NCBI GenBank assembly: GCA_963930775.1
Contig: OZ005695.1
Location: 8,060,001-8,124,000, forward strand
Reading direction: 5' to 3'
Source: Cliona cf. orientalis
Taxonomy: Eukaryota > Porifera > Demospongiae > Clionaida > Clionaidae
Length of the DNA: 64,000 nucleotides
Part shown: positions 11,205 through 23,580 of the stretch, in pieces
Numbering within the stretch: the first letter of the stretch is position 1
Layout: each line of letters opens with the position of its first letter
The notes under the pieces: generated by a model
What the model was told of the DNA's origin: nothing
The model's input: only the letters and a program-made list of their open reading frames with translations
The model's database searches: none
Made by a program: the position numbers and the translations under genes

Positions 11205-13152
11205 ATGAGGTTTTTGCTGTTTTGTTGTTGTTACCTTTCCCTGACCCTGTGCTATGCTTCCCAAGATATAAATACTGATCATGAGAATCATAGGCAAAAT
11301 CATGGTAAGTTCATAAGATTATGAAAATCTAGACCTATATCATGCATGTATACTTTTAGGGCATGTTTATAGGTTGTACAAACTTACATGTAAGTACAGA
11401 GTCAACATACACGTAAAATTAGACAAAATGTGGCATGTGATACAGTCGGGTATGATATTATTCTGAAATTTTTGATATTACAGTATCAGGTACTTGCCAG
11501 AATTTGGATATCGTCATGGTACAAAATTTGACACAGACCGGCATGATTCTGCGAATGTATCAGGCATCAACCATGAACTTTTCTACATCAATTCCAGTAC
11601 CAAACCAATATCTACCCCCAGAATGTGGTGACAATAATCATCGTTGTGGCATCCTTCATTTTGAACATAGCGAAATATATTATTATATTATACCCTCAAT
11701 TCGTGGCTTTGTAAAATTCTCCCATCACATTGGTGATGCACACCAAGACCCACAGTATTCGTTTATCAATGTCACAGAAGAGTGCAATCCTGTACGAGCA
11801 TTCCTCACTGGTCCAGAAGGAAGCTATCGGATAGTCATAGCATGTATGGATCTACAAACCCGTCCACATGGAATTATTTATTACCTGCAGTACTACTTTT
11901 CACCTGCACCAGACACTAAAGGGCGAACACGAGGTGTGATCAAAAAGAATACTTCATTTCAGGTACGATCTGAGCCTATCTACAACCCCAATACTGTGTC
12001 TAAAGTTATCTACGTGAGTGGACAAAAGAGATGTGAGGAAAAACGCAACCTTTACTTCATCGATGATGCATACGTTCTGCAGTACTCTCCAGACGCATTT
12101 GATCCAGAATACATTTTATCAAGTACCCCATTACAAAACTGTGTAGGCTATCAAGATATTGAGCATTATGGAAATGACAGTTTACTCATTCGATGTTTCA
12201 ATAACCAGACAGTCATGTACGACAGCTGTGCCAGTCGCTTCAATTACTTACACTCTGACTGCATACCATACCCGTGCTCAAATTGGGATACCATCGTTTA
12301 CCGTGATGGAAGGAAACTAACACTTCAAAAACGTCAACACAGTAACAATACCCAGCTACGAACCCTATCCCTTCCAAAATTTGACGAGTTGACATATGGA
12401 ACATGCATACATGCTTACGATGGCACCCCAATTTTCATTGGAATCGCAAATGATGGGGAAATGTTCATAGCACGTTTTGGTATCAATAATATCACAGCTA
12501 TGGAGGCATTAAGCTACAAGAAGGCATTCATAGGCAATGGATCAATCTCGTGGCACCCACCCATAGTGTTTTCGGATAACAGACAAGTATTTGGAGTGTA
12601 CAATGTAGATAATAAAGACTTCCAGGTAGTTAATGTCACAGCTGAGTGTAGTTTTGTTCGCCATATAGGAATATCTGATGATTTTGCACCAGATCTCGTT
12701 GCCTTCACTGCTCGAAATGGTAGCTACGAGTGTGGCTGTCAAGTACCAGTATCGAATACTCATAGATCATCATCCATTAAATGGCCATTATTTGGAATTC
12801 CAGCAATTGGTGCACTAATTATATTATTGTCACTTGGAATATTAGCCGCTATTTTAATGGTCTATTTAAGGTAAGTTGGTAAAACATAATACTAATAGTG
12901 CTGAATATTCATCCATGTAGACTTCCTTTTATTGCAGGAAGAAGCCTCAAACGGAGAGCTGAATCATTGTGCTCAAGCTTTTATCCGGAGAGTAATTGCA
13001 CTGATAAGAATGATATGATTTGCATCTCGGGCTCTGACCATCATCTTCGTCATCAACGAGTGCAAGGATTTCCTGTGACCATGCAAGAGCCAGTCGAAGT
13101 TACAGAGACTCACAACGTCAACATGCCCAATAATGATCATAGTAGAGCATAG
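11205..13152 (+). CDS. B1: B-type surface receptor; tail depends on a shifted splice acceptor
   Basis: Exon 1 (11205-11304) encodes the signal peptide MRFLLFCCCYLSLTLCYASQ and ends in phase 1. Exon 2 (11484-12870) gives GTCQNL, the Cys pair CGDNNHRC, YIIPSIRG, IPYPCSNWD, about 10 N-glycosylation sites and a TM (GALIILLSLGILAAILMVY). Exon 3 encodes the tail to TAG at 13150-13152. Compared with B2, exon 3 has one extra C (GAAGAAGCCTC against GAAGAAGCTC). Splicing at the AG that matches B2 (exon from 12938) gives a stop after about eight residues. An AG four bases on (exon from 12942) restores the full tail and gives 565 aa. So B1 is either tail-truncated or uses the shifted acceptor. The ectodomain is intact. 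Confidence 0.8.
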
Positions 13153-14333
13153 GCTCAGCAATGACATCTTCTTTAGGCGATTAAAATTATGGACCCAGGA
13201 TACATTCATGAATCAAATTCATAAATCACTAGGAGCTAAATCTATATTATGACATTGTGATATTAAGTTGAATGAAGTTACAGTTGAAGTCATGATTGCA
13301 TGTGTAGGTATAATGCATCCTGTAGAGCTATATAGCTAGCTATAGATCAATGTTCATCTACAATGTACTTGGTAACATTAGAGGGAATTTCCCAGGTAAT
13401 TTCCAAGATTGCACAATATTTATGTATGTGCCAGTGTTCATGTACATACTAATTACGTTATAGTGTTTGCATTGTTGTGGGTCAGCGTTCACAACATCCA
13501 GCCAGCAGTAATGACCCCTCCTTGGTGATCACTGAACCACTGAAACAGATGGTATTCAATCTTCTCACTCTGCCATGATCATGCATGTGATCATGACCAT
13601 CACTGAATCAATATACAATCACAGTACAGTGTACATGCAGGTACTTCAATAGCTATGCAAACAATATTAAAATTAGAATTATTATACACAGGGCATGCAC
13701 AAAATATGCATGAATGGCCCGGCCTATATAATATAATAAAGTCATGTATGGATGTGGATTAATGATTGTGATCACGCAAGATTATGAGTCACAACAGGCA
13801 ATCTAAATTTTTTCAATTCAGCAATTGAGGTGTATGTAGCTATGCTATAATGCAAAATGAAAGCTGTTGTGCACAGTACAATAACATCTCTGAGTCAATG
13901 CACTGTCAAGGCTACTGATAGCTACTAGCTACTAGCTACTAAGAAAACACTGAAAGTAAACCATAATTAGATCAGTAGTTCCCCAGGTAATTCCCAGCTG
14001 GAGTTGCCCAAAACAAACTCCATTCATGTACATTAATTCTCGTGCCCAGCCTCTTTCCATATGCGACTGATAAGAGGCTAGTAGTGGGATCCGTCAGTAG
14101 CTATAATCTGTGCGGCTTCTTGTCATGTTGAGAGTTCGCTGTGAATCCAATATCATTTTAACGGTCAAGGTGTCCATCATTTACATGATTGTATGGTGGG
14201 TGCACTGCCATGTATAGGCATAATAAAGATCCATAATGAGTAGAAGTTTGCATCATCTGCACACTACATAGCACTATGGAATGTATTGCTGACAGTTGCA
14301 TACACTATTATTATTATGCATACATAATTATAG
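13153..14333. other. B1-C1 spacer, including kappaB-type palindrome
   Basis: No coding region recognised. GGGAATTTCCC, a perfect palindromic kappaB-type 11-mer, lies at 13383-13393 and is conserved at 37134-37144 in the duplicate block. GTTCCCCAGGTAATTCCCAG occurs at about 13,978. Compared with the other block, roughly 0.9-1 kb is missing after about 14,035; in C2 that stretch carries the signal-peptide exon. Confidence 0.5.
13383..13393. promoter_or_regulatory. Palindromic kappaB-type site
   Basis: GGGAATTTCCC, identical in the duplicated block at 37134-37144. It sits about 230 bp past the B1 stop and about 0.95 kb before C1, so it could act on either gene or be inert. Confidence 0.3.
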
Positions 14334-16027
14334 GGACATGTCAGAATCTAAGCGTTTTGATGGTAAGCAACTCTAGCACAGGCATACAAATTCTTCTCAC
14401 ATCGGCTGCAAATAATTCCACATCAAGTGCCTCAGTGAACATTTCAAACCATTACCTTCCTCCTGAATGTCATGACAGAAACTGCTGCAGAATCCTTAAT
14501 TTTGAAAGCAATGGATTTTGGTATTACATTATACCTTCAATTCATGGTTTTGTGATACTCTCCCATAGAACCAACCACACAGCTAGACAGACAAAATTTG
14601 TAAGTATTGCAGAAGAGTGCAATCCAATGAAAGTATTTTCATGATGGCACGGCTGAAGGGCACACGGCCTATGTATACAACATAGTTGTAGCATGCACAG
14701 ACCTACAAACCCGACCACATAGAATCATTTACTATTTACCGTATCATTTTTTTCCAAATAGCACAGGAAGGGGATCGATCGTGAGAAACTATGAGCAAGT
14801 GACCCAATCAGAACCAATCTATACTCCAGGCACTATGTCAGAGGTTATTTTTGAGCGTGGACAAGACTTAGAGGGGTGTGCAGAGTATGACAATTTGTAT
14901 TTCATTGATGATGCATGCATAGTACATTACCCTTTCAATGCCTTTGATCCGGAGTTCATTATCTCAAACAATGCGCTACGTATATGAGACTGTCCAGGCC
15001 CATACAAAGGTATTATGGAAATGATACGATAGTTATTCGATGCTCAAACAATCTAGCAGTGTTCTACGACTCCTGTGCATGCAAGTATAGGTTAACTTAT
15101 CCATCCACTAATAATGTACCATACCCATGTACAAATTGGGACAATATCGTTTATCGCAATGGAAGTAATAAACTGACGTTACTCTCTACTAATCATAGGC
15201 AAGCTATGGTTACTCGAAAACTTCCATTTCGCAACTTGAACTATGGTAAATGTGTTCAAGTTGGTAATGTGTCAACTTTCATTGGAACATCAGCTAAAGC
15301 GGAGATATTCATTGCTCCTTTTAATATCGGCACTGAAAGCAGGGTTATAAATATTTCAAGTGGCAATGGTTTTGAAATAGACCTGCGTTCTCTGAGAATG
15401 AACAAGCATTTGGAGTGTTTGATTCAACCACTTACACTCTGATGGTTATTAATCTCACGCAGACATGCAATAACATAAATGTCAGTGCATCCTTTATGCC
15501 TGCACTTATTTCAGTCTCTCAAGGACAGGGAGTCTATAACTGCAGCTGCCAAGAAATGCAACCACAACTGCCATCATACTCAGTCACAACAGCTGCTCTA
15601 GGAATTTCTACAGAAGAGGATATAGCGACCAAACAATCAATTCCCTTGATTCTTGTGGTGGTAGCGGCCACCATGGTATTGGTGGTCATGGCAATAATCT
15701 TTGTAATGCTAGTGATTATGTAAGCTCAAGCCCAAACCCATATCCTCATCCCCCATGTGCTGGTTAAGCCCATTCCAATATTTAATGTCACATACTGAAG
15801 CGGAATGGGTCAGGAAGCATGGGAATGAGAGTGATAATGATTTATTTATTCTCATCTTGATAAAATTTGTACGCTGTAGGGTAAAATGCCTTCACAAATC
15901 AAAAAAGCACAGCAACAATATGCTACTCTGCTCCGATCGAGGAAAGACTGCCGCAGTGCTGGCTGGTATGGGGCTCCCACACAAAGTAGCACTATCATAC
16001 CAACAAATTTTCATGATGCATCGATGA
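14334..16027 (+). pseudogene. C1: broken C-type surface receptor lacking its signal exon
   Basis: Matches C2 from the GTCQNL start of its exon 2 (after the TATAG acceptor at 14331-14333) through the TM and tail (tail exon from 15880). The main exon is split by several frameshifts, for example an extra T near 14,637 (AAGTATTTTCATGATGG against AAGCATTTCATGATGG), a change with stop near 14,985, and a deletion near 15,370-15,380. The region that carries the signal-peptide exon in C2 is absent upstream. The tail exon is still open (VKCLHKSK..). I conclude it is a pseudogene of C2's sister copy. Confidence 0.87.
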
Positions 16028-16472
16028 TGGCTGCTGTTCATTATTTTGTTTTCCTATAACATTGTGGAGAGGGCATAATAATTATTATTGCTGCATGCTC
16101 CTCAACTATTGGCAAATAGCCCTACTCTATAGCATCTGGACGTACAGTGGGATGGAAAATTGGCTATTGCGGCTGTAGCCCAACAGTATTCTGGAACAAA
16201 ATCGTGGCAAAGTTTTATAATTATGACATAGTGGTTTGCATCAGAAATCTTTATTACATGTACAGAGGTTAAGTAATCACGTCACATTGTACAGTGGCTT
16301 GCTTGCATCATGCTTGCTCTTTGAACATGAATTGCGCTTGCATACATGCATGAATTGGATAATAATGAATAGCGCCGCGCCGCGGGGTAGGGACTGGGGT
16401 CAAGAGTGCAATCATAATCATTGACCCAATAATTTCTATAATAGGTTTTATGCACATAAATGCAACGGAATA
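16028..16472. other. C1-A5 spacer
   Basis: Homology to the C2 downstream region stops at about 16,010. The remainder is AT-rich with a short GC-rich knot (GCGCCGCGCCGCGGGG at about 16,370) roughly 100 bp before A5. No promoter motif shared with A1-A4 was seen. Confidence 0.4.
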
Positions 16473-16805
16473 ATGATGGGGTCTTGTAGCTTGCGGTTGC
16501 TGCTCGTGGCTCTTCTCTCTTCGGTCAGAACCTACAGCCAACAACGCACAGAGGACCACGGTTTGACGTTTCTAGTGGCCATTAAGAGCAATGAAAGTGG
16601 ATTGGAGATAAATACTCACTTGAGGCTGGAAAACCAAGGCAATGAGGACATTGAGAGATATAGATTGCACCCCAAATCCCAGGTGCATTTTATTCCAGGT
16701 CATAACTTGTCTTCAGCGTGTGGTGATCAATTTCCGATGCCAAGAACTACTTAGTCTAGTTAAAACTCCATTATTCCAAGGCACAAATTCGAACCTGAAG
16801 ATTAA

Positions 16806-17820
16806 GGTACCATTTAATTGCGTGGGCGTGAGCGTCAGGAATGGCTAATTCAATTAGCGAATCGTGAAGGGGCGTGGCCGAAGAGGCCATACGAGTGCTT
16901 TTGGTCGAAGGTGGGCGTGTCCAGAATCGGCCAGGGATGATTATGCGCATGTAATTAGCGACCGGAAGTGGCCCCTGAAGAAAGGCCGGTAATTGCCCAC
17001 ATCAAAGCAAGATCAAAGCATTCTTTCTTAACTATTAACCGCAACGACTTAAAAAAAAAAAAAAAAAAAAAAAAAAAGCTTATTAGGCCTAATTAAGCGT
17101 GTGGGCGTGTTCCTGGCACTGTGTGGAGTGTGTGCGTGTGCGTTAATGCAGGTTTTATTGCTTCCGATTGGGCGTGGCTCCACGGGCCAGTGCTTGGACA
17201 TCGGCGCCTGGGACTTGGCCTCGGCGATAGGTGGGCGTGTCCCGGAAGCGGTGGTGACCTTTGAACCCCGCGAGGAGGCTTTGGGGGCGTGGCAGGAGGT
17301 CAAAGGTGAGGCCATGTCTGTTAATGAGGCACTGTACGGCGGTGCGATCGAGGGGCCTGTACGGCTGGACGGAAGCCGACGATGGTTTGAAGCGGATGTG
17401 GTTGCGATGACGTGTTGTTACTCCGCCCACACAGGAAATGAGGTGAGCTCTTGCGTGGGCGGTGTGGCAGAACGGCCTCCAAGTGTTTGTGTGTGTTTTG
17501 GCCTTGAGGAAGCTGTGTGTTTTAATTGGGATTGATTGTGGGCTTCCGGTGGACATCCGGTGGTTAGTAGGCACTTGATTGAGAATGGTGGTCCTTGGGG
17601 AACAGGGTGGGGCTGTTTTGGGCGTGGCCTGGCCCCTCCCTTCCGGCTCGGCTTCCGGTCCATGGAGGATATTAAATGAACACTTCCGGCTCTAGCAGCC
17701 ACACCCCTGAGACCTGTGCAATTAAAAGGGCGTGGTTACACAACATGCACCTCACTAATGACTTTGATGTGGTTTAGGTGTCATATCCCCCACCTCACGC
17801 CCACGCAATTTAATGGTACC
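16806..17820. mobile_element. TTAA-flanked inverted-repeat element (1.0 kb) inside A5
   Basis: Ends GGTACCATTTAATTGCGTGG and its complement form ~27-bp terminal inverted repeats. TTAA flanks both sides (16802-16805, 17821-17824), the target used by piggyBac-like elements, though the tip differs from the classical piggyBac CCCTA. The interior is rich in GGGCGTGG and holds a poly(A) tract near 17,051. The open frames inside are artefacts of GC-rich DNA with no transposase. It is a shortened relative of the element at 20425-23814, in opposite orientation. Confidence 0.8.
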
Positions 17821-17826
17821 TTAATA

Positions 17827-18210
17827 TATACTCTCATAGTGTAGTTTCCATGTGAATAATTATTGATGCAAAATATATAAACTTTGCTGTAGATTTCATA
17901 GAACACCACAGGGTGGCAGTTAAAATTAAATATACTAAGCTTCATCTCCACATTATATGAATCATAGCTACCAGTTAAAAAGTAATAATATACCTGTCTC
18001 CAGCGGAACAAATAGAATAATTCTATTTGTTCCGCTGGAGACAGGTATATTATTACTTTTTAACTGGTATGATTCATATAATGTGGAGATGAAGCTTAGT
18101 ATATTTAATTTTAACTGCCACCCTGTGGTGTTCTATGAAATCTACAGCAAAGTTTATATATTTTGCATCAATAATTATTCACATGGAAACTACACTATGA
18201 GAGTATACGA
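17827..18210. repeat. Near-perfect inverted duplication within A5
   Basis: The left arm (~17827-18017) is the reverse complement of the right arm (18021-~18210) with a 3-base centre (AATAGAA TAA TTCTATT). The right arm is the sense receptor sequence. A 4-base indel (AGCT near 17,968) separates the arms, which argues for a real, slightly aged genomic duplication rather than an assembly mirror. The left arm abuts the TTAA element, suggesting the two events are linked. Confidence 0.82.
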
Positions 18211-19894
18211 GGTTATCCTAACATTGACTAGTTCAGGGATTGAAAACGTATCCCTTTTGGGACCCAGAGTCACAATGCCATGTGAAATCACGTCATCTTT
18301 TCATATTTTGAATGTGGAAGACAAGATATATGTTGCTGTAGGTAATACCATTATTGTCATGGATGCCCTTGATCCAACACAAATACAATGTATATCTAGA
18401 GAATTACCTAACTGCAGCCAGATTTATAACCTTGTACCTACTATTAACGTTGATGGCCAATCATTACTGGTAGCTAACTGCAGCGACAGGTATATCTACT
18501 TTGATCCAATACATGAAGACTGGAACCGGATCATCAGTATACAAACGTTATTCAGTAAAAGTTACTTATGTCCTGATAGCAACTACAACGTTACTCTCGT
18601 CACCAACAGTGAAGGAGATTCTCAGGTGTGGTTTTCAGAAAGAGATTCCTCACCAATCCCACTAACAAAAACTATTAGCAGTGGTTTGTGTTTTGAATCT
18701 CGAAACAAAACTTATTTCGCTTTCTCAGATCTGCAAAGCAACAGGATTCTCGTGTATGACTTCAGTACACAGAACCACTACCCTGTGTCACCTTATGACT
18801 GCTTAACACAGCCAGACTGTCCCCAGCTACTCTTACTACAAAACCAATATCTAGTAATCTGAGATGCCAATCGTGATCTTGTTCTTGATACCACCACCAA
18901 TTTCAGTTTGATATTCAACATCTCTAGTGGTACTGCTGACATTCTTGCTGTTCTCCATAGTGCTATCACTCCATCTCCCCCACTTATTCATAGCACCACC
19001 ACAGCAAAAGTCCCGCCGGCGCCAGGTAACTATGAGACATCACTCTAACTACACCTAGTATTTCATCCCAGTGCACATCAGAGGTATTATAGTTGCACTA
19101 TATAGCTAGCTAGCTAGCTGTGCTATCATTGCAACAATCTCACCTGGTACATAGTGTAATAGTTATAATATTATTACTGTTATGGTACATTGCTTCCCAT
19201 AATCATCAGATTATTATGGAGATGTAGTACGTATTATTATTGCAATATTATAATATTATGTGATTCATTGCTTCTCACAATAACCACGGTATAGCTATCA
19301 CACCCACAGATGCATTCCATAAAGACTTAGTGGGAATAATTTCAACAACCACTATTGGATTGTTTGCCATTATTCTTATTTTGGTGAGTGTTACTGTTGT
19401 ATTTTCTATCCAACACTGGAGAAGAAAGAGGTGAGTAGCTAGCTTTTCTAGCTGTTTAAATTCGGATCTGTTACAGTAATGATTGTTTTCTATACAGGGG
19501 AATGAATGCATACAGAATACCAAGTGAGTTATAGTTTTAAGTTTATTAACGATGTGATAGCACAACAGGCCTTAATTTAGAAAAAAGAAAGACCTGCAGC
19601 AGCTAGGTTCAGCCTGCATGCTTCTAGCTGCACAGGGGCATGATTGAATCATACTATGCACACACCTTGATGACAATTTTTTTAGCTACTATGCATCAAT
19701 CTATACCTTGATAATTAGGATTGAGATTTAACCATCGACCTAAACTACTACTTGTTGCTGAAAGTGCTCAAGAGGAAGAGGAGGAGGAGGAGGAGGAGGA
19801 GGAAGAGAGTGAAAATTGTGAAATGGTGTCAATGGTGAACTTAAGGGAGCCGCAGCGATTTGGCAAGGGGTGGAGATTGACAACTACAGTATAG

Positions 19895-20420
19895 CTATAT
19901 TTATCATGACAGATCGTACCATATTCAATATCAATGAATAATGATTATATTGTGTCATTAGCATCCAGCAGATACTGATTGTATTTACTATACAAGTGTA
20001 AGGCAGTGGTCTTTCAGAGCCGTGGGCGTGGCTAGGAAGCGTTAATTGAGACAAGCGGTAGACAGTAGAGCATAGCCTCCAACCTTACGGATCTGTCCGT
20101 AATTTTACGAAACTGATTACATATAGCTACAGCCTACGGTACGGATATACGATTTTTGAACTGTTTGTACGGATTGTCGAGACCGTGGTATTTCTCTACT
20201 GAGTGCCATTAGATGACGTTGTACTACGGTTTGTTCTTTTAGCTCAAATTCTCGCCCAATGTCGCTCTCCAACTCTGATCATGTCTTTCTTTACACACGG
20301 AGGCGTGCTTCAATAAGAATACTAGGAAATGTGTTAGGTAATGGTCGTCAATGTATCTGGCCCCGGGCCCCTGAGCTGCAAATGCAGTCATTACTCATTT
20401 GTTCATAAAAATACGGATGT
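19895..20420. other. A5 downstream spacer
   Basis: No gene seen. AGCCTCCAACC at about 20,090 is inverted relative to GGTTGGAGGCT at about 23,850 on the other side of the transposon nest, so an older outer element may enclose the region. Confidence 0.3.
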
Positions 20421-21162
20421 TTAAGGTAGCATTAAAGTGCGTGGGCGTGAGGTGGGGGATATGACACCTAAACCACATCAAAGTCATTAGTGAGGTGCAT
20501 GTTGTGTAACCACGCCCTTTTAATTGCACACGTCTCAGGGGTGTGGCTGCTAGAGCCGGAAGTGTTCATTTAATATCCTCCATGGACCGGAAGCCGAGCC
20601 GGAAGGGAGGGGCCAGGCCACGCCCAAAACAGCCCCACCCTGTTCCCCAAGGACCACCATTCTCAATCAAGTGCCTACTAACCACCGGATGTCCACCGGA
20701 AGCCCACAATCAATCCCAATTAAAACACACACGAACACTTGGAGGCCGTTCTGCCACACCGCCCACGCAAGAGCTCACCTCATTTCCTGTGTGGGCGGAG
20801 TAACAACACGTCATCGCAACCACATCCGCTTCAAACCATCGTCAGCTTCCGTCCAGCCGTACGGGCCCCTCGATCGCACCGCCGTACAGTGCCTCATTAA
20901 CGGACATGGCCTCACCTTTGACCTCCTGCCACGCCCCCAAAGCCTCCTCGCGGGGTTCAAAGGTCACCACCGCTTCCGGGACACGCCCACCTATCGCCGA
21001 GGCCAAGTCCCAGGCGCCGATGTCCAAGCACTGGCCCGTGAAGCCACGCCCAATCGGAAGCAATAAAACCTGCATTAACGCACACGCACGCACTCCACAC
21101 AGTGCCAGGAACACGCCCACATGCTTAATTAGGCCTAATAAGCTTTTTTTTTTTTTTTTTTT

Positions 21163-21990
21163 CAAGGCGACCTGAACACTAAGCAGAAAAAAAAATTGTC
21201 TAAAAACCACCATATAACCGAGCTGGGTGCATAGTGGAACCATACAATGCAAGCAGGCAGCCTATACATTAATTTTGACCAAAGTGGGTAATGGTCGTCA
21301 TGTTGATGTGCGCGCGTGGCCCCACCCCTCACGTACAGCGTGGGCGGAAAACATTGCAACTGCATGGCTTCCTATACAAACATATGGGAAAACTTCAAAG
21401 GGCCATAACTTTAATTCTAAGGCGTGAATCAAAAATCTGTCCGGTCAAATCTCTAGTTTCGACCCATTCTGCGTGCCCATGTAAAAATTATCCCCCCAAG
21501 TGCTCCCAAATCCCCCACGAATTAGATTATTTATTTAAATTTGCTTTTTTTTTCTACTTAGTGTTTAATTTTTTTTTTCAAGGCGACCTGAACACTAAGC
21601 AGAAAAAAAAAATTGTCCAAAAACCACCATATAATCGAGCTGGGTGCATAGTGGAACCATACAATGCAAGCAGGCAGCCTGAATTTCAATTTTGTCAAAA
21701 AGTTGGTAAAGGTCGTCACGTTTATGTGCGCGCGTGGCCCCGCCCCTCACGTAGCGCGTGGGCGGAAACATTGCAAACGCATGGCTTCCCTGTACAAACA
21801 TATGGGGAAACTTCAAAGGGCCGTAACTTTGATTCTAAGGCGTGAATCAAAATCCCCCAAGGTCAAATCTCTAGTTTCGACCCATTCTGCGTGCCCATGT
21901 AAAAATTATCTCCCCAAGTACTCCCCAACCCCCCAAACATTAATTAATTATATAAATTCTTTTTTTTTTTCTACTTAGTGTTTAATTTGT
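21163..21990. repeat. Two tandem copies of a ~410-bp unit
   Basis: Each unit begins after a T-run with CAAGGCGACCTGAACACTAA and ends TTTCTACTTAGTGTTTAATT, so its ends are inverted copies (AACACTAAGCAG / CTACTTAGTGTT). Copies start at about 21,163 and 21,577. It is likely a MITE that duplicated in tandem. Confidence 0.75.
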
Positions 21991-22007
21991 CGTTGCGGTT
22001 AATAGTT

Positions 22008-23580
22008 AGGGTCCGCAAGGTGAAAATTTGACCTCCGAATTTCGGATAAATTATAATTGGCGCATCAAGAGCTCATCGGCAATTAATCAACTGCACCCCA
22101 AATCCCCTCCTTAGGCCAAGCAAAATTGATTATTAGTTTCTCATCCTATGTTCAGGAATTTCCCCAGGCGGGAGGGTGGCTTTTTATTTTATTTTTTGTC
22201 ATGAATATCATTAAATGTCATCATGAATCTCATTAAAAAATGGGCGCGTCTATGACGTAATGCCTCGTGCATTTTTTAATGACAGTTTTAATGATATTCA
22301 TGAATTAAAATGTGATCAGGCTGAGGAAAAACTAGAGGCGGGCGGGGATGAGAAACTAATATTCAATTTTATTTGGCCTTACATCTTCCTTTGAGGGAGA
22401 ATTGCGTGATTTGCCGCCGATCTGAGAATAAAGTGGGCGTGGTCACGAGACAACACACCACAAATTTGTTCTAATTAAGCGAGCACCTAGCCTAGGTACT
22501 AGTGCTACAAATGCGCCCCTGTGAACCAGCAAAACCCTTCGTTTTCGGTGCTGGCAGGGCTGTTTTATCTGTAGGTAAGTGAGAAATGGAGAGATCTGGG
22601 GGCATTGCGGTTAAATGGGTGTGGCGTTTCGATCCCTACCACTTGCGTTTTATGGGATATGGTCTATATATTGCATGCAGCAGATGAGATGAGATTCGGT
22701 GAACCCTTGCCACCTGGCTGGGAGCACTCTAGTTCTATCTATTGAGAGCGATGTCTAACCAACATTGAAACCTTAGAAATGCACTTCACTCACATCTCAC
22801 AGAACCGGAAATTTCTGCAGATCATTTTGGTGAAAGTTTCATCTCCATATCTTCTTCCTGAGTGAAGTTATGACGCAAAGTTTACAATGAAATTTGGAAT
22901 TTTATCATGGAATACCAACAGCAGGGACTCCTATAAAGAATTGACAAGGCCAGTTATGAGACTTCAACACATACTTCACATCATAACTTCACTCAGGAAC
23001 AAGATATAAAGATGAAACTTTCACCAAAATGATCTGCAGAAATTTTTGGTTCTGTGAGATGCAAGAGTGAAATGCATTTCTAAGGTTTCAATGTTGGTTT
23101 GACATCGCTATCAATAGACAGAACTAGAGTGCTCCCAGCCAGATGGCAAGGGTTCACTGAATCTCATTTCATCCACTACATGCAATGTGTGGACCATATC
23201 CCATAAAACGCAAGTGGTAGGGATCGCAAGGCCACACCCATTTAACCGCAATGCCCCCAGATCTCTTCATTTCTCACTTACCTACAGATAAAACAGCCCT
23301 ACCAGCACCAGAAACGAAGGGCTTTGCTGGTACACAGGGGCGCATTTGCAGCGCTAGTACCTAGGCTAGCTGCTGGCTTAATTAGAATAAATTTGTGTTG
23401 CGCCGTCCCATGACCACGCCCACTTCAATCTCGGATCGGTGGCAAATCGTGCAATTCTCCCCCAAAGGAAGCACTAAGGACGGGGATTGGGGTGCGGTTG
23501 ATTAAGTACCGGTGAGCCCTTGATGCACCGGTTGTAATTTGTCCGAAATTCAGAGGTCGAATTTTCACTTTGCGGACCCT
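22008..23580. mobile_element. Long foldback, Mutator-like element
   Basis: The two halves are reverse complements over about 600-700 bp, starting AGGGTCCGCAA and ending TTGCGGACCCT, with a loop of about 100 bp near 22,877-22,977. The flanking 9-mers TTAATAGTT (21999-22007) and ATAATAGTT (23581-23589) match at 8 of 9 bases, the target size typical of Mutator-like and foldback elements. No coding capacity seen. Confidence 0.75.
22114..22378. mobile_element. Harbinger-type MITE nested in the foldback arm
   Basis: TIRs GGCCAAGCAAAATTGATTAT and complement, flanked by TTA at 22111-22113 and 22379-22381. The opposite foldback arm lacks it (continuous sequence near 23,460-23,485), proving insertion after the foldback formed. 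A 3-bp TTA target and GGCC tips fit PIF/Harbinger elements. Confidence 0.8.

Larger units (their letters stand above)
16473..19894 (+). pseudogene. A5: A-type receptor broken by a transposon and an inverted duplication
   Basis: It begins MMGSCSLRLLLVALLSS (signal peptide) and reaches the Cys-pair region, where two bases are lost (CAATTTCCGATGC) and the frame shifts. Coding then meets the TTAA-flanked element 16806-17820 and a backwards copy of its own next segment (~17827-18017). It resumes at 18021 (LFVPLETG) and runs to 18859, where TGA replaces an Arg codon (18860-18862). Later exons are intact: stalk to 19025, TM 19310-19430 (GIISTTTIGLFAIILILV), 19498-19523 and 19719-19894, ending TTTV. 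Unlike A1-A4, stalk and TM are on separate exons, as in A6, its closest relative here. Confidence 0.88.

Noticed and set aside
17049-17702. Several long open frames on both strands in the GGGCGTGG-rich DNA (also 20,543-21,175)
   Set aside because: They mirror the inverted copies of the same TTAA element, have low-complexity composition and no transposase or other motif; GC-rich DNA simply lacks stops.
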